This document shows, piece by piece, positions 1 to 6,224 of a stretch of 8,678 nucleotides of DNA. This DNA comes from an uncultured Acidobacteriota bacterium. Its GTDB lineage: Bacteria; Acidobacteriota; Terriglobia; Bryobacterales; Bryobacteraceae. The stretch lies in assembly GCA_937952345.1 (NCBI GenBank), contig CALFYN010000902.1:1-8678 (forward strand), read 5' to 3'. Made by a program: the position numbers and the translations under genes. A model generated the notes under the pieces. The model was not told the origin of the DNA. It searched no databases and was given only the letters and a program-made list of their open reading frames with translations. Numbering within the stretch: the first letter of the stretch is position 1; each line of letters opens with the position of its first letter.

Positions 1-1836
1 CTGCCAGTTGCCGCGCTTGACATCGGCGTTATGCAGCGGCTCCGCTCTTCGGACGGAAGCAGCGACGTCCTCGTCATCGGAGACCGGGACGGGGGTTCGA
101 CCATTCACCCGCAACTGGGCGCACGGGGCATCGTGCTACGCGCGGCCGGAGGCGGCAAGTGCGGCGAGGCAGAGCTAGGCCTTACGGGAAAGGGGTTTGA
201 GGCTCGTTTGGATGCCAGCGCCCGCCAATGTGTGATGGAGGCGGTGAACGACGAGTTGTCGCCAGTGCTGCAGATTCCGTCCGTTCTTGTGGACGAGGCG
301 CCGGCGCCGGGATCTGTCGCCCTCCAGATTCCGACCAAGCCGACGCTTCAGGAATCGCCGAAGCTGACGGACTTTGAAAACCTGAGGCTGGGGTTCCGTG
401 TTGTCTACCTTCCACCTGAGATCGTGCGCGAGGAGTTTACGGATCCCACGACCTGGTGCGTGACGCAGGGAGAATCCTGCGTAACGGAATTGATTAACCT
501 GCGGGCACGGGTTAAGGAGTCTTCCAAGCCGGAGGACAAGGAATGCAAGTCGGCTAAACTGCACTTCTCGGTTTCCCAGGTCAAACTCGAACAAGGTTCG
601 CTTGTCTTGCACTTTTGCCGGGCCACGTATCAACCTTCGGCCTCTCCGATTTCGGTGCAATGGATGCCGGATCAGGTGTCTGGGCAAGGTGCGCGCGGGG
701 GCATGCAGCGTTCCGTACAGGTTGCAGCGGTGCGTGTCGCCGGGGCAATGGAGAGCCTTAGCCGAGGGGACCGGCCAGTCACCAAGTTCACCGCCAATGC
801 GCCGGCGACCCCCGCACAGAACACGTTCTACGCGGAATTCATGTTCCAGAACCGGCGCGACATGGCGCTGCCCACAATCGACCCGGCGAGCTATTCCGCT
901 GTGACTAACGTAACGCCGGTGCTGCGAAGCCGGAGCGTGTACGGCTTCAAGTTTAACCTCACCCCGGACAATATCCCCGAGCTGGTGCCGCTCGCGATCA
1001 ATCGCAAGTGGAGCATCCACGCGGCTCCGGTGATTTCGATGGTGCTGAACAGCGAGGAAGAATCGTCCAACCCGAACCGGATCAGCATAGGAGCAACCCT
1101 GGACGCGCGGAGGTGGTTCGCCGAGAAGAGCTGCCATTTCGAGTTCCAGTCCCCACACATTGTTCCCGCCAGCAACTGTGGCACGCCGCCCGCCGTGCGG
1201 CGACTCTCTCTGCAAGCGGGACCATCGATCGAGTTGACCAAGGACGCCACCAGCAAGAACTTCATCGTCGACCCTCATGCCAGCCTGTTCTTTCGCCCCT
1301 TGCGAACGAGGACGGGACTGACGGTGAACTTCGTGCCCTCGGTGGGCTTGGAAACGGGAACCGTGCTGGCCAGTCCGCTGGACGCTAAGGCGCGGGCACA
1401 GGTAGGGCCCATCAACCGTTTCCTGGGACAAGGCCTGGTTGGCATCGGTTTCCAATCGCAGTCCAAATCGGCCTGGGCCAATTTCATGAACAGGCTCGAC
1501 CTTTCACTGGAGTACTCCTTCCGCCAGTTGTTTCAGCCTGAGACGGTCAGCGTGAATCCGGGGAGTACCGTTTATCCGCCGGGCCAACTCAGTGTGGGAG
1601 AGAACCTTCCGGTTGCTTTTCCCGGATCCACAAAGGGGATAGCGAGCGTGCTGGAGACCCGCTCCGGAACGCGGAAATACTCAAACCTTCAGGCGACGTT
1701 TGATCTCAAGAACGGGGTCATTCTGGTTGTTTCCCACCGTCATGGGCAGTTGCCGCCGCTTTATGGCTCCGTGGACCAATTCTCCCTGGGAATTGGCTTC
1801 CGCATCAACTCAAAATCCAAGCCGTCCTTCAAGTAA
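1..1836 (+). CDS. Hypothetical beta-strand-rich envelope protein, 5'-incomplete
   Basis: The frame is open from base 1 to the TAA at 1834-1836 (611 codons). The first ATG is at 31, but no Shine-Dalgarno sequence precedes it, and the residues before it (LPVAALDIGV) read smoothly into what follows, so the gene probably begins upstream of the window. I recognise no family. Numbering from the ATG at 31, the N-terminal ~290 residues look like extracellular beta domains with scattered cysteines. From about residue 320 to the end there are alternating amphipathic strands (around WSIHAAPVISMVLN, RISIGATLDA, RLDLSLEYSF), and the protein closes with FSLGIGFRIN a few residues before a polar tail. That pattern suggests an outer-membrane beta-barrel or similar surface protein; this is inference from strand pattern only. 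The gene is convergent with the methyl-transfer operon, with 16 bp between the stops, and lacks the strong G-over-C skew seen from about 1850 onward, so it is probably unrelated in function. Confidence 0.75.
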   Translation: MPVAALDIGVMQRLRSSDGSSDVLVIGDRDGGSTIHPQLGARGIVLRAAGGGKCGEAELGLTGKGFEARLDASARQCVMEAVNDELSPVLQIPSVLVDEAPAPGSVALQIPTKPTLQESPKLTDFENLRLGFRVVYLPPEIVREEFTDPTTWCVTQGESCVTELINLRARVKESSKPEDKECKSAKLHFSVSQVKLEQGSLVLHFCRATYQPSASPISVQWMPDQVSGQGARGGMQRSVQVAAVRVAGAMESLSRGDRPVTKFTANAPATPAQNTFYAEFMFQNRRDMALPTIDPASYSAVTNVTPVLRSRSVYGFKFNLTPDNIPELVPLAINRKWSIHAAPVISMVLNSEEESSNPNRISIGATLDARRWFAEKSCHFEFQSPHIVPASNCGTPPAVRRLSLQAGPSIELTKDATSKNFIVDPHASLFFRPLRTRTGLTVNFVPSVGLETGTVLASPLDAKARAQVGPINRFLGQGLVGIGFQSQSKSAWANFMNRLDLSLEYSFRQLFQPETVSVNPGSTVYPPGQLSVGENLPVAFPGSTKGIASVLETRSGTRKYSNLQATFDLKNGVILVVSHRHGQLPPLYGSVDQFSLGIGFRINSKSKPSFK

Positions 1837-1852
1837 ACCGCGAGCCCACCGC

Positions 1853-2374
1853 CTACAAAGCGGGGAAGTATTCGGTGATGAGCATGATGGGTTCGGAGTG
1901 GCGGAAGACGCGGTAGGAGCGGGCGAGGAGTTCATCGCTCGGTTTGATGCCGAAGTGCGGGGCGAGGGCGGCGGCGGGTTGGCGCCAGAAGCGGAGGATC
2001 TCTTTGCGGGTTTCGAGTTTGTAGTCGGTCCAGAGGCGGCCGATGGGGGCGGTGGAGGCGATGAGTTGTTGGCGCATGCCTTCGGGGAGACGGTCGAGGA
2101 CGATCCAGGATTCGGCGTAGACGAAGTGGCGGCCGGTTTGTTCGCCTTTGAGGAGAATGCGGCGCTCCATGATTTGCGCGGTGGCGGGAGCATCGAGGGC
2201 TTCGGGGGCTTCGCTGCCGGTGGTGATTTCGAGGGAGAGTTTTTCGAGGGCGATGGGTTCGAGGAAGGCCATTTCCACTGCGTCTGTCAGTGTTCCGTCG
2301 TTGACGAGGAGGAGACGCTGGAGAAGGTTGAGACGGCGGCCGTCGATGGAGTCGAGTTGTGCGAGGAATGCCAT
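1853..2374 (-). CDS. Chorismate-lyase-like protein (DUF98 / UbiC superfamily)
   Basis: This 173-aa protein resembles the DUF98 chorismate lyases (Rv2949c type) and more distantly UbiC, which convert chorismate to 4-hydroxybenzoate plus pyruvate. Visible matches: an N-terminal LLQRLLLVNDGTLTDAVE segment (residues 17-34) with the typical 'dgTvT' pattern; RRILLKG at 71-77, whose Arg corresponds to the substrate-carboxylate Arg; AESWIVLDRLP at 87-97; PIGRLW at 110-115; and ARSYRVF...ITEYFP at 151-171, whose Glu168 corresponds to the conserved C-terminal Glu. The key residues therefore look intact and the length is normal for DUF98. It is the last gene of the operon: its ATG follows the TAA of the upstream gene directly (TAAATG) with no obvious Shine-Dalgarno, so it is probably translationally coupled. 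Its presence in a corrinoid operon is odd. It may make 4-hydroxybenzoate, or the fold may only bind a small carboxylate, as the related UTRA ligand domain does. Family call fairly sure, activity uncertain. Confidence 0.8.
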   Translation of the reverse strand: MAFLAQLDSIDGRRLNLLQRLLLVNDGTLTDAVEMAFLEPIALEKLSLEITTGSEAPEALDAPATAQIMERRILLKGEQTGRHFVYAESWIVLDRLPEGMRQQLIASTAPIGRLWTDYKLETRKEILRFWRQPAAALAPHFGIKPSDELLARSYRVFRHSEPIMLITEYFPAL

Positions 2375-2629
2375 TTATTGCTGCTGTTCGAATTGACGCA
2401 TGAGAGTGTCGATGGTTTCTTCGGCGCTGGTGTTGGTTTCCTGCGGCTCGCTCCAGTTCCATTCGTCGAGGTAAGCGTCGGAGCCGTGGAGGCCGAGTTT
2501 CATGGCGAGCGCGTCGATCTTTTGTTGGTAGCGATCGGGGAGTTGGCGCGAGATGGGGCGCTTGCCGGGTTCGGTGACCTTGATCTGTGCGGGGATGTCT
2601 TTCCAGTAGAGGATTTGATAGCGGGCCAT
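2375..2629 (-). CDS. Small 'virulence factor' family protein (PF13769-like)
   Basis: This 84-aa soluble protein opens with MARYQILYWKDIPAQIKV and continues with a QLPDRYQQKIDALAMKLGLHG segment (about residues 29-49) and DAYLDEWNWSE (51-61). That is the pattern of the short domain called 'virulence factor', known from the N-terminus of staphylococcal CvfC. The name is historical and says nothing about virulence here. From memory, stand-alone copies of this domain recur beside corrinoid or methyl-THF methyltransferase genes in proteobacteria, which agrees with this context; no biochemical role is known to me. It has no cysteine and no membrane segment, and the C-terminus is Glu/Gln-rich (TLMRQFEQQQ). 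It starts 9 bp after the ASKHA stop behind a good AAGGAA ribosome binding site, and its TAA abuts the ATG of the DUF98 gene. An accessory or chaperone-like role in the methyl-transfer complex is inference. Confidence 0.78.
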   Translation of the reverse strand: MARYQILYWKDIPAQIKVTEPGKRPISRQLPDRYQQKIDALAMKLGLHGSDAYLDEWNWSEPQETNTSAEETIDTLMRQFEQQQ

Positions 2630-2634
2630 GGTGG

Positions 2635-2640
2635 TTCCTT
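2635..2640 (-). promoter_or_regulatory. Ribosome binding site of the virulence-factor-family gene
   Basis: On the minus strand AAGGAA lies 5 nt before the ATG at 2629, and its first bases overlap the TAA stop of the ASKHA gene (TAAGGAACCACCATG). The arrangement supports this start and suggests re-initiation after the upstream gene. The same 15-nt junction, with one change, occurs before the UroD-type methyltransferase gene. Confidence 0.75.
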
Positions 2641-4204
2641 ATGCGGGCATGGGTTGGTACATGCAGCCTTCGACGAAGATATCGAAGAAATCGGGCGTGG
2701 TTTCGAGTTCGATGTGTTCGATGTTGGCGACAGCCCGTTCGATGCGGGCGCGTTCGGTTTGGGATAACAGCATGCGGCGTGCTCCGAGTGCGGCGGCGTT
2801 GCCGATTTTGACAATGCGGTCTTCGGGGACGGGCGCAAGGAAGCCGATGTCGATGGCGTTGGATGGGGCGATGTAGTTGGCGAAGGCTCCGGCGAGGTAG
2901 AGGGTGCGGATGTCGCTGGGTTTGAGGCCGAGATGGCGGAGGACGATGAACTGGCCGCAATAGTTGGCGGACTTGGCCTGGGCGAGATGGCTGGCGTCTT
3001 CGCGCGAGAGCGTGATGCCGTGAGTGGGGACGATTTCGATTTTGTTGCGGCGTTGCGGGAAGACGCCCATGGGCGACATGAGGTTGTGGCGGCGGAGTTC
3101 GGCGAGCAAGTCGATGAGGCCGGAGCCGCAGATGCCTTGGGGTTCGGTGTCGCCGATGGTGCGGTAATGCCAGTGGTTGTCGCCGAAGTGGAGGGCTTCG
3201 ATGGCTCCGTCGCAGCCGGGCATGCCATATTCGATGAGGCCGCCTTCGAAGGCGGGTCCGGCGGGGCAGGAGGCGGCGACGTAGCGGCCGTTGGCTCCGG
3301 CTACGACTTCGGTGTTGGTGCCGATGTCGACGAGGAGGAACGGGTCTTTGAGGGATTCGAAATCGATGGCGAGGAGGGCGGCGGCGGTGTCGGCTCCGAC
3401 GTGGCTGGAGATGAGCGGAGGGCCGTAAATACGGGCCTTGGGATGCATGAGCAGGCCGAGCTTGTGGGCTAGCGTGGTGAGGGCCGTGGTGTTGCGGAGG
3501 CCGCCGCGGTATTCGTGTTCGGTGATGGATTTGTAGGGGCGCTGGCCGATGGATTGGACATCGAAGTTGAAGAAGAGATCGCGCATGGTGGAGTTGCCAG
3601 CGACGACCATTTCATAGAGCGCGTGGCGGGGGATGTGGAGTTCGCGGCAGGCGGCGGTGAGTTCGTGATTGATGGCGTGGATGGCGGCTTTGTGGAGTTC
3701 GCCTTTGTAGGGGCCGGCGTCATAGGAGATGCGATTCATGACGTCGCTGCCGCCGAAGCGCTGCGGGTTTTCGAGCGCGGTGACGTGGCGGACTTGGCCG
3801 GATTCGAGATCGACGATTTCGAGGACGATGGTGGTGGTGCCGAGGTCGATGGCGACGCCGTAGATTGCGCCGCGGTATTCGTCGAGGTCTTCGTTGTTGT
3901 GGGTGACGCGCGTGCCGTAGCGTTGCGTGAGTGGATTGAGAGTGATGTGGCCGGGTTCGGTTTGGGTGAGGATTTTGGGGCGGCGCTGGAGGAGTTGGAA
4001 GGCGATTTCAGTTTCGGGATGGAGGATCTGCGCCTGGCAGGCGAGGCGGTACTTTCCTTTGAGGAATGCTTCGGCTGGTGTGGGCGGGCTGAGTGCTTCG
4101 TGGCCACGGGTGACATCGACGATGCATTCGTGGCAAGTGCCACTGCGTCCGCAGGAAGTGGGGACGGGAATGGCTCGGCGGTCGGCGAGATCGAAGAGGG
4201 TCAT
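2639..4204 (-). CDS. ASKHA-domain corrinoid activation protein with N-terminal [2Fe-2S] domain (RamA/RACo-like, DUF4445)
   Basis: This 521-aa protein probably restores inactive Co(II) corrinoid to Co(I), using ATP hydrolysis and an electron passed through its iron-sulfur cluster. The N-terminus has plant-ferredoxin-type ligands Cys18, Cys24, Cys27 and Cys56 (CX5CX2C...C in SCGRSGTCHEC and RLACQAQ). The ASKHA ATPase part follows from about residue 115: phosphate loop VAIDLGTTT (117-125), second phosphate motif VDIGTNTEV (292-300), GICGSGLID (357-365), adenosine-region LAGAFAN (437-443), and the IGNAAALGAR segment typical of DUF4445 proteins. The C-terminus (TPDFFDIFVEG) also fits the family. 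The ATG overlaps the stop of the 78-aa gene as ATGA. An in-frame TGA 10 codons upstream, with no ATG, GTG or TTG between, excludes a longer protein, so the ferredoxin domain is short at its N-terminus. Its cognate target is presumably the corrinoid protein encoded at 4443-5192. Confidence 0.93.
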   Translation of the reverse strand: MTLFDLADRRAIPVPTSCGRSGTCHECIVDVTRGHEALSPPTPAEAFLKGKYRLACQAQILHPETEIAFQLLQRRPKILTQTEPGHITLNPLTQRYGTRVTHNNEDLDEYRGAIYGVAIDLGTTTIVLEIVDLESGQVRHVTALENPQRFGGSDVMNRISYDAGPYKGELHKAAIHAINHELTAACRELHIPRHALYEMVVAGNSTMRDLFFNFDVQSIGQRPYKSITEHEYRGGLRNTTALTTLAHKLGLLMHPKARIYGPPLISSHVGADTAAALLAIDFESLKDPFLLVDIGTNTEVVAGANGRYVAASCPAGPAFEGGLIEYGMPGCDGAIEALHFGDNHWHYRTIGDTEPQGICGSGLIDLLAELRRHNLMSPMGVFPQRRNKIEIVPTHGITLSREDASHLAQAKSANYCGQFIVLRHLGLKPSDIRTLYLAGAFANYIAPSNAIDIGFLAPVPEDRIVKIGNAAALGARRMLLSQTERARIERAVANIEHIELETTPDFFDIFVEGCMYQPMPA

Positions 4205-4437
4205 TCCCAGGCTTTGCGGTAGTCGAGTTTGTCATCGCCGGCGCAGCGCGGGAGTTCGCCTTCCGCGGCGGGCTTGCGTTTGTTGCGGCAGCCGATGGAG
4301 GCAGTGCACTGGTTGTGGCGGTTCTTGTAGGGGCAACGCTGCTGGGAGAGTTCGTTGGCGTGGGTGGCGATGCCGTTGAGGATTTCGGAGAGCGTGTCGA
4401 GGCGCTTCTGGTATTCCTTGGGGTCGATTTTCTGCAT
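4201..4437 (-). CDS. Small four-cysteine hypothetical protein
   Basis: This is a 78-aa soluble protein of no family I can name. Residues 1-33 look helical (KEYQKRLDTLSEILNGIATH). A basic, cysteine-containing part follows, with Cys35, Cys44, Cys50 and Cys65 (CX8CX5CX14C; QQRCPYKNRHNQCTASIGC), then an acidic-aromatic tail (AGDDKLDYRKAWE). Four cysteines with nearby His41 suggest a zinc site or an iron-sulfur cluster, which is inference. It starts 5 nt after the corrinoid-protein stop and its TGA overlaps the ATG of the ASKHA gene (ATGA). Tight coupling between corrinoid protein and activator suggests a role in reactivation, electron delivery or assembly. Reality as a gene is supported by exact operon packing and by a coding-like sequence with no overlap with a better frame. 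Confidence 0.82.
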   Translation of the reverse strand: MQKIDPKEYQKRLDTLSEILNGIATHANELSQQRCPYKNRHNQCTASIGCRNKRKPAAEGELPRCAGDDKLDYRKAWE

Positions 4438-4442
4438 GGCGT

Positions 4443-5192
4443 TTACGCGGCCGCGCCCACGAGCTTTTTGGCGAGGGCGACACAGGCGACGGCGTCTTTG
4501 CCGTAGCCGTCGGCTCCCATTTCGTCGGCGAAGTCCTGGGTGACGGGTGCGCCGCCGACCATGATCTTGACCTTGTCGCGGAGGTCGGCATCGATGAAGG
4601 CTTCGATGGTGCGGCCCATGTTGGGCATGGTGGTGGTGAGGAGGGCGGACATGCCCATGAGCGGGGCTTCGTGGGTTTCGACGGCTTCGAGGAAGCGGTC
4701 AGGCGATGTGTCGACGCCGAGGTCGATGACTTCGAAGCCGGCGCCGCGGAGCATCATGATGCAGAGGTTTTTGCCGATGTCGTGGAGGTCGCCCTTGACG
4801 GTGCCCATGACGACTTTGGCGATGGGCTCGATGCCGGAGGCGGAGAGGATGGGCTCAATGTGGGCCATGCCGGCTTTCATGGCGCGGGCGCAACTGAGGA
4901 CTTCGGGGACGAAGATGAAGTTTTCGCGGAACTTGATGCCGACGATGGCCATGGCGGCGATCAAGCCGTCGTCCATGACTTCGAGGGCGGGGGTGCCGGC
5001 ATCGAGGGCATCGCGGGTGAGCTGGTCGACGACTTTGTTCTGGCCTTCGATGAGGGCGGCGCCGATTTTCTGCATGGCTGGAGAGGCTTTGGCGAATAAG
5101 CCGATGATTTTGGCCTTTTCATCGGGGCGCTCGATGAAGTCGGTGATTTCCTGGCGGATGAAATCGTTTTGAATGTCTTCGAGTTGGGGCAT
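4443..5192 (-). CDS. Corrinoid (B12-binding) methyl-carrier protein, MtaC/MtbC/MttC-like
   Basis: This 249-aa protein carries the methyl group on a cobalamin cofactor between methyltransferases. The N-terminal helical cap (about residues 1-120) resembles the methionine-synthase B12-binding module 1. The Rossmann-like domain follows: GDLHDIGKN (134-142) with the DxHxxG signature and the cobalt-ligating His137, then LGVDTSPDRF, SALLTTTM (182-189; SxL motif) and VGGAPVTQDFADEMGADGYGKDA (GG motif at 213-214). It appears complete and unfused. The frame stays open another 81 codons upstream to 5435, but that part lies inside the UroD-type gene in another frame and reads as Ser/Pro/Arg-rich shadow. 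The start at 5192 is supported by AAGGAG upstream, by a position 1 bp after the preceding stop, and by the MPQLEDIQNDF start, where family similarity begins. It is the likely partner of the methyltransferase before it and of the ASKHA activator after it. Confidence 0.95.
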   Translation of the reverse strand: MPQLEDIQNDFIRQEITDFIERPDEKAKIIGLFAKASPAMQKIGAALIEGQNKVVDQLTRDALDAGTPALEVMDDGLIAAMAIVGIKFRENFIFVPEVLSCARAMKAGMAHIEPILSASGIEPIAKVVMGTVKGDLHDIGKNLCIMMLRGAGFEVIDLGVDTSPDRFLEAVETHEAPLMGMSALLTTTMPNMGRTIEAFIDADLRDKVKIMVGGAPVTQDFADEMGADGYGKDAVACVALAKKLVGAAA

Positions 5193-5193
5193 G

Positions 5194-6213
5194 TTAATTG
5201 ACGTGCTCCTTGTGCCAATCGCGGACGGCTTTGGGGATCTCCTTGAGATTCTCGATGGTGGTCTGGAGGGGGATAGCGCATTCGGGGCCGATGAGGTCGA
5301 CGCCGGCGTCCATGTTGCGGAAGACTTCGCGGCGGACTTCCTCGGGGCCCTTGGAGAAGAGGGTTTCGGGGTTGTTGATGTTGCCGACGAGTGCGATTTT
5401 GTCTTTGACGATGGCCATGGATTCCGCCGGGTCATTCTTGGAATCGTAGTGGAAGGCGGCCATGCCGGTTTGGGCGATGTAGCCCATGCGATCCACGGTT
5501 CGGCCGCAGATGTGAAGGATGAGCGGAATGGGGAGGCGCTGGGCGAATTCGATGTGGAGGTCGCGGAGGTAGCGGGCGTAGTATTCGCCGCTGACGAGGT
5601 CTCCGGTGGCGTGGTCGGGGAGGGTGAGGGCGTCGGCTCCGGCTTCGATTTGGGCGAGGCCGAACTGGATGGTGGCTTCCTTGAGGCGGTCGAGGCAGAG
5701 CTTGGTTTTGCCTTCGTCGTCGAGGGACATGAGGAGGAAGGGCTCGACGCCGAAGCAATGATAGCCGAGCGACCAGGGGCCCATGGTTTTTCCGATAATG
5801 GCTACCTCATTTCCGTATTCTTTTCGCAGAATGCGGATGGCATTGAGGACACATTGCATGTCGGGGTGGAGGAGGAAATCGGGGGGGATGCGGATGTCTT
5901 CGGGTTCGGTGTAGATAGGTTCGCGCATGCGGACGGTGGGCCAGTTGTCCTTTTGCTCCCATTGGATTTTGCAGCCGAGGGCGGAGGATTCCTGGATGAT
6001 GGAGAAGACGGGCATGATGGAATCGAAGCCGAGTTCGGTGTAGCTGGTGGCGGCGAGGCGGGCCATGCGTTCGGGGTCGCGATTGGCGTCGGGGAAGTAG
6101 GCGTCGCTGAGGTCCATCAATTCGACGGTGGCGACGGAGGTGGGGTTGCAGACCGGGGTGCGGTCGACGGGTTGGCGGTGGAGAGCGGCAAGGACGCGGT
6201 CGCGGCTGTTCAT
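5194..6213 (-). CDS. MtaA/CmuA-family corrinoid-dependent methyltransferase (uroporphyrinogen decarboxylase fold)
   Basis: This 339-aa protein has the length and fold signature of methylcobamide methyltransferases of the UroD superfamily rather than of heme-pathway HemE. It opens with the typical MNSRDRVLAALHRQPVDRTPV, carries DALTLPDHATGDLVS (195-208), and has the zinc motif of this group: His234-x-Cys236 in LILHICGRTVDRMG, then Cys312 in LIGPECAIPL, i.e. HxCx75C. Zinc in these enzymes activates a thiol or substrate for methyl transfer with cob(I)alamin or methyl-cob(III)alamin. The adjacent corrinoid-protein gene begins 1 bp after its stop and is the obvious partner. In methanogens MtaA methylates coenzyme M; in bacterial CmuA the same fold, fused to a corrinoid domain, demethylates chloromethane. 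No other methyltransferase is present in the window, so whether this one donates to or takes methyl from the corrinoid is open. An AAGGAG 5 nt before the ATG fixes the start. Confidence 0.92.
   Translation of the reverse strand: MNSRDRVLAALHRQPVDRTPVCNPTSVATVELMDLSDAYFPDANRDPERMARLAATSYTELGFDSIMPVFSIIQESSALGCKIQWEQKDNWPTVRMREPIYTEPEDIRIPPDFLLHPDMQCVLNAIRILRKEYGNEVAIIGKTMGPWSLGYHCFGVEPFLLMSLDDEGKTKLCLDRLKEATIQFGLAQIEAGADALTLPDHATGDLVSGEYYARYLRDLHIEFAQRLPIPLILHICGRTVDRMGYIAQTGMAAFHYDSKNDPAESMAIVKDKIALVGNINNPETLFSKGPEEVRREVFRNMDAGVDLIGPECAIPLQTTIENLKEIPKAVRDWHKEHVN
5206..5211 (-). promoter_or_regulatory. Ribosome binding site deciding the corrinoid-protein start
   Basis: On the minus strand AAGGAG lies inside the last codons of the UroD-type gene, 13 nt before the ATG at 5192. 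The spacing is on the long side, but no nearer candidate exists. It supports the 249-aa protein over the longer in-frame extension to 5435. Confidence 0.55.
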
Positions 6214-6218
6214 GGTGG

Positions 6219-6224
6219 CTCCTT
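6219..6224 (-). promoter_or_regulatory. Ribosome binding site of the UroD-type methyltransferase gene
   Basis: AAGGAG on the minus strand, 5 nt before the ATG at 6213, overlaps the TAA stop of the 194-aa gene (TAAGGAGCCACCATG). It is the best Shine-Dalgarno in the operon and defines the methyltransferase start. Confidence 0.8.

Noticed and set aside
175..1455. Minus-strand open frame of 426 codons opposite the barrel-like gene
   Set aside because: Arg/His-rich translation typical of an antisense frame in GC-rich DNA; no motif, and the plus-strand frame is longer and reads as a beta-rich protein.
1847..1865. Small hairpin (CCGC / GCGG, 7-nt loop) between the convergent stops, as a terminator
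   Set aside because: Only four base pairs before a mismatch and no T-tract on either strand.
1700..2767. Plus-strand open frame of 355 codons crossing the convergent junction
   Set aside because: It runs through the end of the barrel-protein gene and across three minus-strand genes, with Gly/Glu/Phe-rich low-complexity sequence and no Shine-Dalgarno.
2933..4222. Two plus-strand open frames (179 and 235 codons) opposite the ASKHA gene
   Set aside because: Acidic, Gly/Ala/Val-rich mirror translations of a well-conserved ATPase gene.
5193..5435. N-terminal extension of the corrinoid protein by 81 residues
   Set aside because: The extension is Ser/Pro/Arg-rich, lies inside the methyltransferase gene out of frame, and corrinoid-protein similarity begins at the ATG at 5192.
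5194..6213. HemE (uroporphyrinogen decarboxylase of heme synthesis)
   Set aside because: The HxC...C zinc motif and the adjoining corrinoid and activator genes fit the methyltransferase branch of the UroD fold, and the N-terminus lacks the HemE-type start.
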